Below are positions 16,809-25,629 of a stretch of 64,000 bases of DNA, one piece after another. Made by a program: the position numbers and the translations under genes. The DNA lies in contig OZ244812.1 in the NCBI GenBank assembly GCA_965220205.1, positions 62,001 to 126,000 on the forward strand, written 5' to 3'. Each line of letters starts with the position of its first letter. The first letter of the stretch is position 1. The notes under the pieces are model-generated. The model did no database searches and was not told where the DNA came from. It saw only the letters and a list, made by a program, of their open reading frames with translations. This DNA comes from G965220205 sp965220205. Lineage in GTDB: Bacteria > Chloroflexota > Dehalococcoidia > Lucifugimonadales > Australimonadaceae.

Positions 16809-17179
16809 CGACTCCTCGGTCGAGGCTCGGGGCGTTGGGCGAGACGGTGGCCGCGGCGCACCTCGAGGCGCAGGGACTCAACGTCGTCGACTGCAACTTC
16901 CGCACGCGGTACGGGGAGGTCGACCTCATCGCCGAGGACGCAGGCACGCTCGTGTTCGTCGAGGTTAAGACGAGGCGCAGCTTGGCGTTTGGCGCTCCCG
17001 AGGAGTCCGTCACGCCGCGCAAGCGCGCGCGGTTGGCCAAGGTAGCCGCCGCCTACTTGCAGCTGCACGGGCTCGAGCAACACAACTGGCGGATCGACGT
17101 GGTGGGCGTGGCGCTTCAACGGACCGGCCCGGCGACGATCAATCACGTCCGGGCGGTCGAGGTCCCGGAGCCGGGCTAG
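16805..17179 (+). CDS. yraN: UPF0102/YraN family nuclease-like protein
   Basis: 124 residues with the restriction-endonuclease-like core: LGETVAAAHLEAQGL, NFRTRYGEVDLIAED, then LVFVEVKTRRSLAFG, giving the E...D...ExK pattern of PD-(D/E)XK enzymes. Its role is not settled; it usually neighbours rnhB, as here, with a 4-nt ATGA overlap. It converges on the degV gene with a 4-nt tail overlap. Confidence 0.92.
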   Translation: MTTPRSRLGALGETVAAAHLEAQGLNVVDCNFRTRYGEVDLIAEDAGTLVFVEVKTRRSLAFGAPEESVTPRKRARLAKVAAAYLQLHGLEQHNWRIDVVGVALQRTGPATINHVRAVEVPEPG

Positions 17180-18006
17180 GCCCGCCGGAGCGCGAACCCG
17201 ACGACGCCGGGGCCCGTGTACGTGCCGATGACGCTCCCGATGCGCCCGATGATGAGGGGCGCTTTGGCCAGCGGCGCGAGATGGGCTGCGATCGAGGAGA
17301 CCTCGTCCTCGGAAATCTCGTGGATGAACGCAATCTCCTCGTACGGCGCGCCGGTAGAGGCGATCTCCCGCATCCGGGCCAGCGCCTTCGCGCGGGAGCG
17401 CACCTTCTCGTGCGGGTGAATCTCGCCGTCCGCGATCTTCAGCACGGGCTTGATGGAGAGCAGGCCGCCGAACAGCGCCGCGGCTTTCCCGATGCGCCCG
17501 CCCTTCTGGAGGTATTCCAGCGTGTCGAGGACGAAGTAGACGTCGACCTTCTCGGCGGTTTCCCGGGCCACGGCCGCCGTCTTGTCGAGCGACGCCCCGG
17601 CATTCGCCGCCTCTGCCGCTGCCTTGACGGCCAGCGTCAGTCCGAGCGAGGCGAGCCCCGAGTCGATAACGGCGACGTGGGCGTCGCTCAACTGCGCCGA
17701 CGCCGTCAACGCCGAGTTGATCGTGCCGCTCAGCTTGCTCGATACGTGGATGGAGGCAATCTCGTGGCCCTCCGCGGCAAGCGCACTGTACACGACCTCG
17801 AAGTCCCCCACGGTCGGCTGCGTGGTCCTCGGGAGGACATCGCCTTTCGCGAGGCGCTCGAAGAACTCGTCGCGAGTGATCTCGACGCCGTCCCTGAATG
17901 CCTCGTCGCCGAAGAACACGGTGAGCGGAACGACGTGTACGCCTAGGGACTCCGCCAACTCCGGCGGGATGTCTGACGTGCTGTCGGTGACGATCTTGAC
18001 GGCCAT
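17176..18006 (-). CDS. fakB: DegV family protein (FakB-type fatty acid-binding protein)
   Basis: 276 residues, full length. The N-terminal KIVTDSTSDIPPELAESLG, the TTQPTVGDF loop, IHVSSKLSGTINSA, and the LEYLQKGGRIGKAAALFGGLLSIKPVL block are hallmarks. Family members bind a fatty acid and present its carboxylate to FakA for phosphorylation to acyl-phosphate, which feeds phospholipid synthesis. Placement 35 nt downstream of the DAK2 kinase gene on the same strand supports the FakB role. Acyl-chain specificity cannot be read. Confidence 0.9.
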   Translation of the reverse strand: MAVKIVTDSTSDIPPELAESLGVHVVPLTVFFGDEAFRDGVEITRDEFFERLAKGDVLPRTTQPTVGDFEVVYSALAAEGHEIASIHVSSKLSGTINSALTASAQLSDAHVAVIDSGLASLGLTLAVKAAAEAANAGASLDKTAAVARETAEKVDVYFVLDTLEYLQKGGRIGKAAALFGGLLSIKPVLKIADGEIHPHEKVRSRAKALARMREIASTGAPYEEIAFIHEISEDEVSSIAAHLAPLAKAPLIIGRIGSVIGTYTGPGVVGFALRRA

Positions 18007-18040
18007 GGCCTACTTCACCTCGGGGATTGATACGCGAAGC

Positions 18041-19696
18041 CTAGTCGAAAGAGACCAGGTAGTGGTAGTAGGGCTGTCCGCCCTCGACGACCTCCGTCTC
18101 GACGCCCTCGAAGCGGGAGGCAATACTGCCAGCGGCGGAGTGCGCTTCGTCCGCCGTGAGGTCCGCGCCGTAGTAGAGGGTGACCAGCGCGCCGTCTTCC
18201 GGCGCCGCTCGCTCTACCAGCGAGATGAGCGCCTCGTGCGGCGAGGCGGCGACCGCGACGACGTCGCCGTCCAACAGCGCCATCGCGTCGCCCTCCGCGA
18301 TTGGAATGCCGTTGATCGTTGTGGAGCGTACGGCGACGGTTACCTCGCCCGAGCGCGCGTCCGCTGCCGCGCGGACCATGGCGTCGATGTTCTCAGCCGG
18401 GTCGAGGTCTGGGTTGAGCGCCAGCAACGCGGCGACCCCCTGGGGGACGCTCGTCGACGGCACGACGGTGACGGCGCCTTCGCTCAGCTCGGCCGCCTGG
18501 TTGGCGGCGAGCAAGATGTTCTTGTTGTTGGGCAAGATGACGGTGTGCTCGGCGCCGCTCCGTCGCACCGCTTCCAACAGTTCGGCGGCGCTCGGGTTCA
18601 TCGTCTGTCCGCCCGGCACAACCGCGTGCGCGCCGAGGTCCCGGAACACCCGATCGATCCCCACGCCCGACGCGACCGCGATGACCGCAAGCGCTGTGTC
18701 GGCCGGCGCGTACCCGTGGCGCCCCATGAAGTCCTGGTGCTGAACGTCCATGTTCTGGATGTTGATTTGATCGACCGCGCCGAAGCCCACGCCCATGCTC
18801 AGGAGCGGCCCAGGGTCCTCGGCGTGAGCATGGACGCGCACCGTCTGCTCGTCGCCCACCACAACGGTCGACGCGGCCATCGACGAGACGAGCGCACGGA
18901 CCGCTTCCACGTCGAGCGCGTGACCCTGGATGATGAACTGCGTGCAGTAGCCGTACATCTCATCTTCGGTGTGCTCGAGGAAGGCGTGACTAACGCTCGC
19001 CTCCCCCGCGCGTCCGGCCGGAGCGCCCATTTCCAGCGTGATGACCCGCCCCTCGAGGTAGCCCACACACCCCGCTAAGAACGCGACGACACCCTGGCCG
19101 CCGGCGTCGACCACGCCCGCCTCCTTCAGCACCGGCAGTTGTTCGGGCGTCTGGGCCAGCGCGCGCTCGGCGGCTTGGAGCGCCTCACGCAGCACGCCGG
19201 AGGGCAGCCCGTCCGCCGGTTGCACGGCCTCCGCGGCGGCCCGCATCACGGTGAGCATCGTCCCTTCGACAGGCTTGCCGACTGCCTGATAGCTGGCGCT
19301 GGATGCGGCCGCGAGCGCCGCCGCGAGCTGGGGTCCGTCGCACTCGTCGCAGCCCGCGAGGCCCACCGACATCCCCTTCATGTACTGCGACAGGATGACG
19401 CCGCTGTTCCCGCGCGCCCCCAGAAGGGCTCCGCGCGCCAGCGCCTTGCTCACGTCCGCGACGCTCCCCTGGCCGGGCTCGGGGAGCTCGTTCGAGTCGT
19501 TCGCCGAGCGCAGTGTGAGCAGCATGTTGATGCCGGTGTCCCCGTCGGGAACGGGGAACACGTTCATGGCGTTGATAGCGTCAACGTGCTCCTCGACGCA
19601 CCCAGCGCCTGCGGCGACCATCCTGCGGAACAAGTCGCCGGAAAGGCTCGAAGGACCGGCCGGTCGGTCCACGGATCGGTCCAAGGGTAAGTCCAT
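18041..19696 (-). CDS. fakA: Fatty acid kinase FakA (DAK2 domain/YloV family)
   Basis: 551 residues in three parts: an N-terminal DAK2 ATP-binding domain with AMNVFPVPDGDTGINML (metal-binding aspartates) and LLGARGNSGVILSQY; a linker domain with VDAGGQGVVAFLAG; and a C-terminal DegV-like domain with ILPNNKNILLAANQAAEL. It phosphorylates FakB-bound fatty acids with ATP. The gene is divergent from rpmB, a neighbourhood seen widely in bacteria, and is followed by fakB. Confidence 0.93.
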   Translation of the reverse strand: MDLPLDRSVDRPAGPSSLSGDLFRRMVAAGAGCVEEHVDAINAMNVFPVPDGDTGINMLLTLRSANDSNELPEPGQGSVADVSKALARGALLGARGNSGVILSQYMKGMSVGLAGCDECDGPQLAAALAAASSASYQAVGKPVEGTMLTVMRAAAEAVQPADGLPSGVLREALQAAERALAQTPEQLPVLKEAGVVDAGGQGVVAFLAGCVGYLEGRVITLEMGAPAGRAGEASVSHAFLEHTEDEMYGYCTQFIIQGHALDVEAVRALVSSMAASTVVVGDEQTVRVHAHAEDPGPLLSMGVGFGAVDQINIQNMDVQHQDFMGRHGYAPADTALAVIAVASGVGIDRVFRDLGAHAVVPGGQTMNPSAAELLEAVRRSGAEHTVILPNNKNILLAANQAAELSEGAVTVVPSTSVPQGVAALLALNPDLDPAENIDAMVRAAADARSGEVTVAVRSTTINGIPIAEGDAMALLDGDVVAVAASPHEALISLVERAAPEDGALVTLYYGADLTADEAHSAAGSIASRFEGVETEVVEGGQPYYHYLVSFD

Positions 19697-19795
19697 GGAA
19701 TTGGCGACCTCGCCACGGCCATGCTAGACTGCACCGACGGCCGCGGTTGCCGCATTGTATTGAGCGCGCCTGGGGTCGGCAAGAATCTTCGTATC

Positions 19796-19811
19796 CGCGA
19801 ACGCGTTCGCG
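19796..19811. repeat. 16-bp perfect palindrome upstream of rpmB
   Basis: CGCGAACGCGTTCGCG is self-complementary and is followed by a second GTTCGCGA (from about 19818). It lies in the gap between divergent fakA and rpmB, 26 nt before the rpmB ATG, where an operator would sit. The function is unproven. Confidence 0.4.
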
Positions 19812-19837
19812 AGCGTGTTCGCGATGTAGGTGGTCCT

Positions 19838-20029
19838 ATGGCGATGTGCGAGATCTGCAGCAAGCGGCGGAGGGCCGGCAAGAACGTGAGCCACTCCAAC
19901 CGCCACACGAACCGGTGGTTCTTCCCCAACGTGCAGCGGGCGGTCATCGTCGTGAAGGGCAAGCGTCAACGCGTCAAGCTGTGCACGCGCTGCCTGCGGA
20001 CCGCTCAGAACAAGAAGCTCCTCGTCTGA
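19838..20029 (+). CDS. rpmB: 50S ribosomal protein L28
   Basis: 63 residues. It has the zinc-binding type CxxC pairs CEICSK near the N-terminus and CTRCLR near the C-terminus, with the conserved GKNVSHSNRHTNRWFFPNVQ. ATG 19838 has AGGTGG a few nt upstream; the upstream open frame is unrelated. Divergent from fakA. Confidence 0.96.
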   Translation: MAMCEICSKRRRAGKNVSHSNRHTNRWFFPNVQRAVIVVKGKRQRVKLCTRCLRTAQNKKLLV

Positions 20030-20056
20030 CCCGGCGCCAGCCGTATTCCCCCGTTC

Positions 20057-20098
20057 CGGCCTCCTCCCACACGGGGGGAGGATTGAGGAGGGGGGAAC
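20057..20098. repeat. GC-rich hairpin repeat (CCTCC/GGAGG family)
   Basis: The sequence GGCCTCCTCCCACACGGGGG followed by GAGGATTGAGGAGG can fold on itself. Near-identical copies occur at about 53770, 56793, 56885, 56980, 57075 and 57443. It follows the rpmB stop closely and may serve as its 3' hairpin. Confidence 0.6.
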
Positions 20099-20161
20099 CT
20101 CCGCTCTACTGAGATCCCTCGTCATTCTCGTGCTTGACACGGGAACCCATACCCCCTAGCT

Positions 20162-20290
20162 ATTCCATAGTTGGCTCGTTTTGGCGCATGGGAATGACGG
20201 GAATGGACGAGAATGGCCAGAAACGGCCCCGAATGTCGCAGGGCCCTCACTCGTAGATTGCATCGGTTTACGAGTGGGTGACGAAATAAA
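20162..20290 (-). repeat. TTTACGAGT dispersed element, copy 1 (inverted)
   Basis: It contains the ACTCGTA and TTTACGAGT arms (20249-20255 and 20267-20275). When reverse-complemented, it aligns with copy 3 at 57172-57400 not only at the arms but through the following GGCCATT...CCATT...CATTCC stretch. A non-coding dispersed repeat. Confidence 0.55.
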
Positions 20291-20536
20291 GTGAGCCATT
20301 GTGAGCCATTTCTCTTCTGGGTCTGGGACGGAAAGCCGACGACGGGCGAGGGCTGCGCTTTTTCTTCTGTAACAATTTGTAACATTTTGTAGCATTTGCC
20401 CTCTGGGGCAGGGCCGAAGGCTGGCGTCGAGGCGCCCGAGTCGGGTCGTAGGGATAGGGTAGGGGCGAGCAGACGACTAGGCAACGGGCAGTTGTCATGA
20501 CGGTGCCCGGAGTCAACGTTCCCAAGGACGCAGGCG

Positions 20537-20980
20537 CTAGGCGCCGTCTCCGATTTCGACCAACTCGATCTCGAACGTCAGCGCGGCGCCTGCCAGGGGG
20601 TGGTTGCCGTCCAGCGTAGCCAGCTCCCCGGTGATTGCGGTCACAACGAACCGCTGTCCGGTGCTGCCGATCAGCGTGGTCCCTACGCTGACGCTGCCGG
20701 GGATCATGTTGATTGGCACGTCGACGATCTGATCGGCCCGCGGCTCGCCGTAGGCGTCGGCGGGCTCGATGCGCACAGTCACTGTGTCCCCCGCCGCCAT
20801 CCCGCGCACTGCTGAGTCGAACCTGCCGATCATCCGGCCGTCGCCGATCACGAACTGCACAGGTTCGCCCTCGCGCGACGAATCGAAGACGCTCCCGTCG
20901 TCCAGCGTGCCCGTGTAGTGGACCGTAACGGCGTCGCCCTCAATCGCGACGGGAGGGCTGCCGCACGCGGCGAGCAGCAA
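20537..20980 (-). CDS. FKBP-type peptidyl-prolyl isomerase, lipoprotein
   Basis: 147 residues from TTG 20980. The FKBP domain is clear: VTVHYTGTLDDGSVFDSS, VIGDGRMIGRFDSAVRGMAAGD, IEPADAYGEP and NHPLAGAALTFEIELVEI, with a SlyD-like insert. It accelerates proline isomerisation in folding proteins outside the membrane. A lipobox LLAACG lies at the start, but TTG 20980 leaves only a six-residue signal; the open frame continues upstream as a credible signal peptide (RLAAALVTLAASALLLAAC) with no ATG, GTG or TTG. So the true start is unresolved, possibly a rare codon. It is the last gene of the arginine operon, after rpe. Confidence 0.85.
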   Translation of the reverse strand: MLLAACGSPPVAIEGDAVTVHYTGTLDDGSVFDSSREGEPVQFVIGDGRMIGRFDSAVRGMAAGDTVTVRIEPADAYGEPRADQIVDVPINMIPGSVSVGTTLIGSTGQRFVVTAITGELATLDGNHPLAGAALTFEIELVEIGDGA

Positions 20981-21048
20981 AGCGCTCGCCGCCAGCGTGA
21001 CAAGCGCGGCGGCGAGGCGGACGCCCGCGGAGGAGGGGGCAGGCGCGG

Positions 21049-21747
21049 CTATGACGGCCCCGCCGCTCTCGGAGACGCGGCGGGCTTGCTCATGCCGGCG
21101 CGCATGGCGCTGATTGCCTCGTGGATGCTCATGCGGTCATTGTATACGGCAGAGCCCGCCACGATGACGTCCGCGCCCGATTCGACGAGCAAGCTGGCGT
21201 TGTCGGCCTTGATCCCGCCGTCGACCTCAAGCTCCGCCGCGCTGCCGGCGTCGTCCAGCATGGCGCGAACGCGGCGCAGCTTGGGCAGCACGCTCGGGAT
21301 GAGCGTTTGTCCTCCAAAACCCGGGTTGACGGTCATGACGAGCACGAGGTCGACCTCGGCGACGATCTCGCTGAGCGCCGACGCGGGCGTGGCGGGATTG
21401 ATGGCGACTCCGGCGCGCGCGCCGAGGCCGCGTATCTGCTGCGCGAGGCGATGCAAGTGCGGAGTCGCCTCCTGGTGGACGGTGATGATGTCGGCTCCAG
21501 CGGCGGCGAAGTCGGCAACGAGCCGCTCAGGCTCGACAATCATCAGGTGTACGTCCAATGGCAGGTCAGTGTGCGGACGAATGGCGCCGACGACGGCGGG
21601 CCCGATGGTGAGGTTCGGCACGAACCGTCCGTCCATGACATCGACATGGATGGAGTCGGCGCCGGCGGCGGTCGTCTCGCGTACGACCTCGCCCAAGCGG
21701 GCGAAGTCGGCCGAGAGGATCGATGGAGCCAGCTTCGCCGCGCTCAC
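21049..21747 (-). CDS. rpe: Ribulose-phosphate 3-epimerase
   Basis: 232 residues. A TIM-barrel enzyme interconverting ribulose 5-phosphate and xylulose 5-phosphate. LAPSILSADFARLGE, IHVDVMDGRFVPNLTIGP, DVHLMIVEPE, VMTVNPGFGGQ and LEVDGGIKADNA with the GSAVY phosphate site are all present. Its ATG overlaps the argH stop (4 nt), so it is translated as part of the arginine operon although it belongs to the pentose phosphate pathway. Confidence 0.96.
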   Translation of the reverse strand: MSAAKLAPSILSADFARLGEVVRETTAAGADSIHVDVMDGRFVPNLTIGPAVVGAIRPHTDLPLDVHLMIVEPERLVADFAAAGADIITVHQEATPHLHRLAQQIRGLGARAGVAINPATPASALSEIVAEVDLVLVMTVNPGFGGQTLIPSVLPKLRRVRAMLDDAGSAAELEVDGGIKADNASLLVESGADVIVAGSAVYNDRMSIHEAISAMRAGMSKPAASPRAAGPS

Positions 21748-23129
21748 GGTCCCACCCGTTCCGCCTGTGCGCGTGCGGCGAGCCGGCGCTCCGCCTCGTC
21801 GAGCGCGGCAGCCACGCGGGCCGGCGCCGTGCCGCCCGCGACGTCGCGCGCCGCGGCGCTGGCGAGCGCCGTGACGTCATAGACGCCGGCGTCGAACAGC
21901 GCCGACTCCGCGCGGAACTCTTCGAGCGACAGATCGGCCAGGGTTGCGCCCCGCGCGCTTGCGATGTCGTAGAGGCGGCTCACGGCGGCGTGAGCGTCGC
22001 GGAAAGGCGCGCCCCTGGCGACGAGGTAGTCTGCCATGTCGGTCGCGAGCAGAGAGCTGTCCTCGGCCGCCGTCCGCATCCGGGCTTCGTCGACTTCGAG
22101 GTCGTTGAGCATACCGGCGAACGCGGACAGCGTCGCTTCGAGGGTGTCCGCGGCGTCGAACAGTCCCTCCTTGTCCTCCTGGAGGTCGCGGTTGTAGGTG
22201 AGCGGAAGTCCCTTGAGGACGGTGAGCATCCCGATCAGCGCGCCGAATACGCGGCCCGTCTTGCCCCGGGCGATCTCCGCGAAGTCCGGGTTGCGCTTCT
22301 GCGGCATGATGCTCGAGCCCGTGACCCAGGCCCGCCCCGGGCGGGCGAATCCGAACTCGCGCGAGGCCCACAGCACGATCTCCTCGGCCATGCGCGAGCA
22401 GTGGACCATGCAGGCGGCCGCCGTCGCGAGAAACTCAACGACGTAGTCACGGTCGGACACTGCGTCCATGGAGTTGGCGCTGACCGAGTCGAAACCGAGC
22501 TCCCGCGCGACGTAGGCGCGATCGATGGGGTAGGGGACGCCGGCCAGTGCGCCGCTGCCGAGCGGCAGAACGTTGACGCGGCGCAGGCAGTCGCTCAGGC
22601 GGTCCGAGTCGCGGTCGAGCATCTCGAAGTAGGCGAGCAGGTGGTGCGCGAACAGCACCGGTTGCGCGCGCTGGAGGTGCGTGTAGCCGGGCATGATGGC
22701 GTCGGCGTGCTTGCGGGCGAGCGTGAGGAGCGCGGACTGCACGTCGCCGATGCGGGCCTGCGCGCGTTCGATGGCGCCGCGCACGAATAGGCGTGTCGCG
22801 GTCGCGACCTGGTCGTTGCGCGAGCGCGCTGTATGGAGGCGGGCCGCCGGCTCGCCGATGAGCTCGTGGAGGCGCACTTCGATGTTCATGTGTACGTCTT
22901 CGAGGTCCTCGCGCCAGCGGAAGAGACCGCTTTCGATCTCCTTGCGAAGCGCCTCGAGCCCGCTGACGATCGCCCCCGCGTCCTCTTGGGTGATGATGCC
23001 CTGCCTCCCCAACATGCGGGCGTGAGCGATCGACCCGTCGATGTCGTGGGCGTACAGACGGCGGTCGTAGCCGATAGAAACCGTGTACGAGGAGTCCGCC
23101 TCGAAGTGGTGCGTCGCGTAGTCAGCCAT
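21744..23129 (-). CDS. argH: Argininosuccinate lyase
   Basis: 461 residues. The last step of arginine synthesis: argininosuccinate to arginine and fumarate. The fumarase/aspartase superfamily signature GSSIMPQKRNPDFAEIARGK, HTARSRNDQVATATRL near residue 100 and PGYTHLQRAQPV are intact. It follows argG by 61 nt and overlaps rpe downstream. Confidence 0.97.
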   Translation of the reverse strand: MADYATHHFEADSSYTVSIGYDRRLYAHDIDGSIAHARMLGRQGIITQEDAGAIVSGLEALRKEIESGLFRWREDLEDVHMNIEVRLHELIGEPAARLHTARSRNDQVATATRLFVRGAIERAQARIGDVQSALLTLARKHADAIMPGYTHLQRAQPVLFAHHLLAYFEMLDRDSDRLSDCLRRVNVLPLGSGALAGVPYPIDRAYVARELGFDSVSANSMDAVSDRDYVVEFLATAAACMVHCSRMAEEIVLWASREFGFARPGRAWVTGSSIMPQKRNPDFAEIARGKTGRVFGALIGMLTVLKGLPLTYNRDLQEDKEGLFDAADTLEATLSAFAGMLNDLEVDEARMRTAAEDSSLLATDMADYLVARGAPFRDAHAAVSRLYDIASARGATLADLSLEEFRAESALFDAGVYDVTALASAAARDVAGGTAPARVAAALDEAERRLAARAQAERVGP

Positions 23130-23190
23130 CGCGGGCCTATTCTACCAGCCGAAGCGGACGCGGCAGAACGGGCCGCGATGGCGCGCCCAG

Positions 23191-24390
23191 CTAATCCGCG
23201 TGGCCTTGGACCTCGGCTTGGGTGCGCACGGGCAGGCCGTAGAGCCGGATGAAGCCGACCGCCGCTGTGCTGTCGAAGGTGTCGCCCTCCGCGTAGGTCG
23301 CGAGGTCGTGACGGTAGAGCGATGCGTCGCTCTTGCGGCCGGCGACGGCGCAAGCGCCCTTGAACAGCCGCATCCGGACTGTGCCCGATACGTGGGTCTG
23401 CGTGCTTCGGACGTAAGCGTCAAGGTCGTGGCGGTGAGCCGAGAACCAGAGCCCGTTGTAGACCATGTCGGCGTATTCCTGCGCCATCCGTTCCTTGAAG
23501 CGCGATTGCTCCTTGGTGATGCACAACGCTTCGAGGCTGCGGTGCGCCTGATGAAGCACAACGGCCGCTGGGGCCTCGTAAACCTCGCGGGACTTGATGC
23601 CCACGAGCCGGTTCTCGACGTGGTCGATGCGGCCGACGCCGTTGCTGCCTGCGACCTCGTTCAGGAACTCGACCAAGTCCGTGCCGGGGAGCGTCTCGCC
23701 GTCGATGGCGATGGGGACGCCGCCGCTGAACTCAATCTCGACGTAGCGGGGCGTGTCGGGGGCCGCGCCCGCCGCGACGGTCCAGGCGTACGCCTCCTCG
23801 GGCGGCTCGCCCCACGGGTCCTCGAGGTCGCCTGCCTCGATGCTGCGGCCCCACAGGTTCTCGTCCACCGAGTAGGGGCTGCGCTTGTTGAGGTCGAGCG
23901 GGACGCCGTGCTCGTTGGCGTAGGCGATCTCCCCGTCGCGCGTCATATTCCACTCGCGCGCCGGGGCCACGACCTTGATCTGCGGGGCGAGGGCCGCGGC
24001 CGACACGTCGAAGCGCACTTGATCGTTGCCCTTGCCGGTGCACCCGTGGGCGATGGCGAAGGCCTGCTCTTCGAGGGCGATGCGCACGAGGTGCTTGGCG
24101 ATCAGGTACCGTCCGAGGGCCGTGGCGAGCGGGTAGACGCCCTCGTAGAGCGCGCCTGCCTGGAGCGCGGGCCACACGTACTCGTTGATGAACTCCTCCC
24201 GCGCGTCGATGACGTCCGCCCGGACGGCGCCGATGCCGATCGCGCGCTGCTGCGCTTCTTCGAGATCGACCTTGCCGCCGAGGTTCATGGTGAGTGTGGC
24301 GACCTCGACGTTGTACGTCTGTTGGAGCCAGCGGATGGCCACGGAGGTATCCAGGCCCCCGCTGTAGGCGAGAACGATCTTGTCAGCCAT
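23191..24390 (-). CDS. argG: Argininosuccinate synthase
   Basis: 399 residues. Condenses citrulline and aspartate with ATP. The PP-loop AYSGGLDTSVAIRWLQ is at residues 8-23; HGCTGKGNDQVRFD and SPYSVDENLWGRSIE match the family. It starts 33 nt after argD. Together with argH it completes the citrulline-to-arginine part of the pathway. Confidence 0.97.
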   Translation of the reverse strand: MADKIVLAYSGGLDTSVAIRWLQQTYNVEVATLTMNLGGKVDLEEAQQRAIGIGAVRADVIDAREEFINEYVWPALQAGALYEGVYPLATALGRYLIAKHLVRIALEEQAFAIAHGCTGKGNDQVRFDVSAAALAPQIKVVAPAREWNMTRDGEIAYANEHGVPLDLNKRSPYSVDENLWGRSIEAGDLEDPWGEPPEEAYAWTVAAGAAPDTPRYVEIEFSGGVPIAIDGETLPGTDLVEFLNEVAGSNGVGRIDHVENRLVGIKSREVYEAPAAVVLHQAHRSLEALCITKEQSRFKERMAQEYADMVYNGLWFSAHRHDLDAYVRSTQTHVSGTVRMRLFKGACAVAGRKSDASLYRHDLATYAEGDTFDSTAAVGFIRLYGLPVRTQAEVQGHAD

Positions 24391-24423
24391 AGAGCAGTCC
24401 TTTCAGGGTTCGCGGCGGAAGTC

Positions 24424-25629
24424 CTACGACGCGAGCGCGGCGGCGAGTCCGCGGTCGAGCTTGTCGAGCGCCTCGTCCACGTCCGCCTCGGTGATGAGCA
24501 GGGGGGGCATGAAGCGAATGGAGTCGGGACGGACGGGGTTGAGGAGGAGGCCCTCGAGGTTGCAGGCGGCGACCACCGCGCGCGCAATCGTATCACCGAA
24601 CTGGATGGCCAGTAAAAGGCCCATCCCGCGCACGTCGACGACCGCCGGCTGATGACTCGCCGCGAACGCTTCGAGCCGCTCGCGGAAGTAGGCGCCGACG
24701 GAGCGGGCGTGGGATGGCACGTCGTTGTCCACCATGTAGCGCACCGTAGCGTTCGCCGCTGCAGTCGCGAGCGCGTTGCCGCCGAACGTGCTGCCGTGGT
24801 CCCCCGGCTCGAGCACGTCGCAGCTGTCCTTGCACAGGAACGACCCTACGGGCACGCCGTTGCCAAGCCCCTTGGCCAGCGTCATCACGTCGGGCTCGAC
24901 GCCGAACGACTGATAGCCGAACAGCGTCCCAAGCCTCCCCACTCCCGTCTGGACCTCGTCGAATATCAGCAGAAGAGAGTTGGCGTCGCACCACTCGCGC
25001 AGCCCTTTGAGGTAGCCCTCGGTGGGAACGTTGACGCCGCCCTCGCCCTGGAGCACCTCCACCATGACGGCGCACGTCCCCTCGTTCGTTGCGCTCTTCA
25101 CTGCGTCGAGGTCGTCGTAGGGGACGTTGACGAAGCCGGGAGTAAGCGGCTTCCAAGCCTCCTGGTAGTGGGGTTGACCTGTCGCGGCAGCCATGGCCAG
25201 CGTCCTGCCGTGGAAGGAGTTGAGGGCCGTGATGATCTCCTGGGCGCCGCCCCGGTGGAGTCTGCCGTACTTGCGCGCGAGCTTCACTGCGCCTTCGTTG
25301 GCTTCGGCTCCGCTGTTGCTGAAGAACACCTTGTCCATGCAGCTGTTCTCGACCAGGGCTTGGGCGAGCTCGAGCTGCGGCACGGTGTAGAACTGGTTGG
25401 ACGACTGGAGCAGCCTTCCGGCCTGTTCTTGGATCGCCTTCGTGACCGCGGGGTGGCTGTGGCCAAGATTCACGACGGCCCACCCTGCGGTGAAGTCGAG
25501 GTACTCCTTGCCGTCGACGTCCCAGACGCGCGCGCCGCTTCCGCGTTCGATGACCACGGGCTGGCGGTTCACGACGTGCATGTAGTACTGGGACTCCTGG
25601 GTCATCCAATCGGAGCTGTGAGTAGTCAT
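24424..25629 (-). CDS. argD: Acetylornithine aminotransferase
   Basis: 401 residues. A class III PLP aminotransferase producing N-acetylornithine from the semialdehyde and glutamate. FFSNSGAEANEGAVKLARKY, FHGRTLAM, LIFDEVQTGVGRLGT and the Schiff-base lysine block MTLAKGLGNGVPVGSFL are present. Context (argJ, argB, argG, argH) favours ArgD over other ornithine or GABA aminotransferases. Its start overlaps the stop of the UPF0182 gene (ATGA). Confidence 0.94.
   Translation of the reverse strand: MTTHSSDWMTQESQYYMHVVNRQPVVIERGSGARVWDVDGKEYLDFTAGWAVVNLGHSHPAVTKAIQEQAGRLLQSSNQFYTVPQLELAQALVENSCMDKVFFSNSGAEANEGAVKLARKYGRLHRGGAQEIITALNSFHGRTLAMAAATGQPHYQEAWKPLTPGFVNVPYDDLDAVKSATNEGTCAVMVEVLQGEGGVNVPTEGYLKGLREWCDANSLLLIFDEVQTGVGRLGTLFGYQSFGVEPDVMTLAKGLGNGVPVGSFLCKDSCDVLEPGDHGSTFGGNALATAAANATVRYMVDNDVPSHARSVGAYFRERLEAFAASHQPAVVDVRGMGLLLAIQFGDTIARAVVAACNLEGLLLNPVRPDSIRFMPPLLITEADVDEALDKLDRGLAAALAS

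Larger units (their letters stand above)
20030..20536. other. Intergenic region composed of dispersed repeats
   Basis: 507 nt with no gene. From left to right: a CCTCC...GGAGG hairpin repeat (about 20057-20098), a GTGCTTGACACGGGA palindromic element (about 20121-20156), one copy of the TTTACGAGT element in inverted orientation (about 20162-20290), and an AT-richer stretch with three similar TGTAACA/TGTAGCA units around 20370-20400. No promoter or terminator beyond these is evident. Confidence 0.55.
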
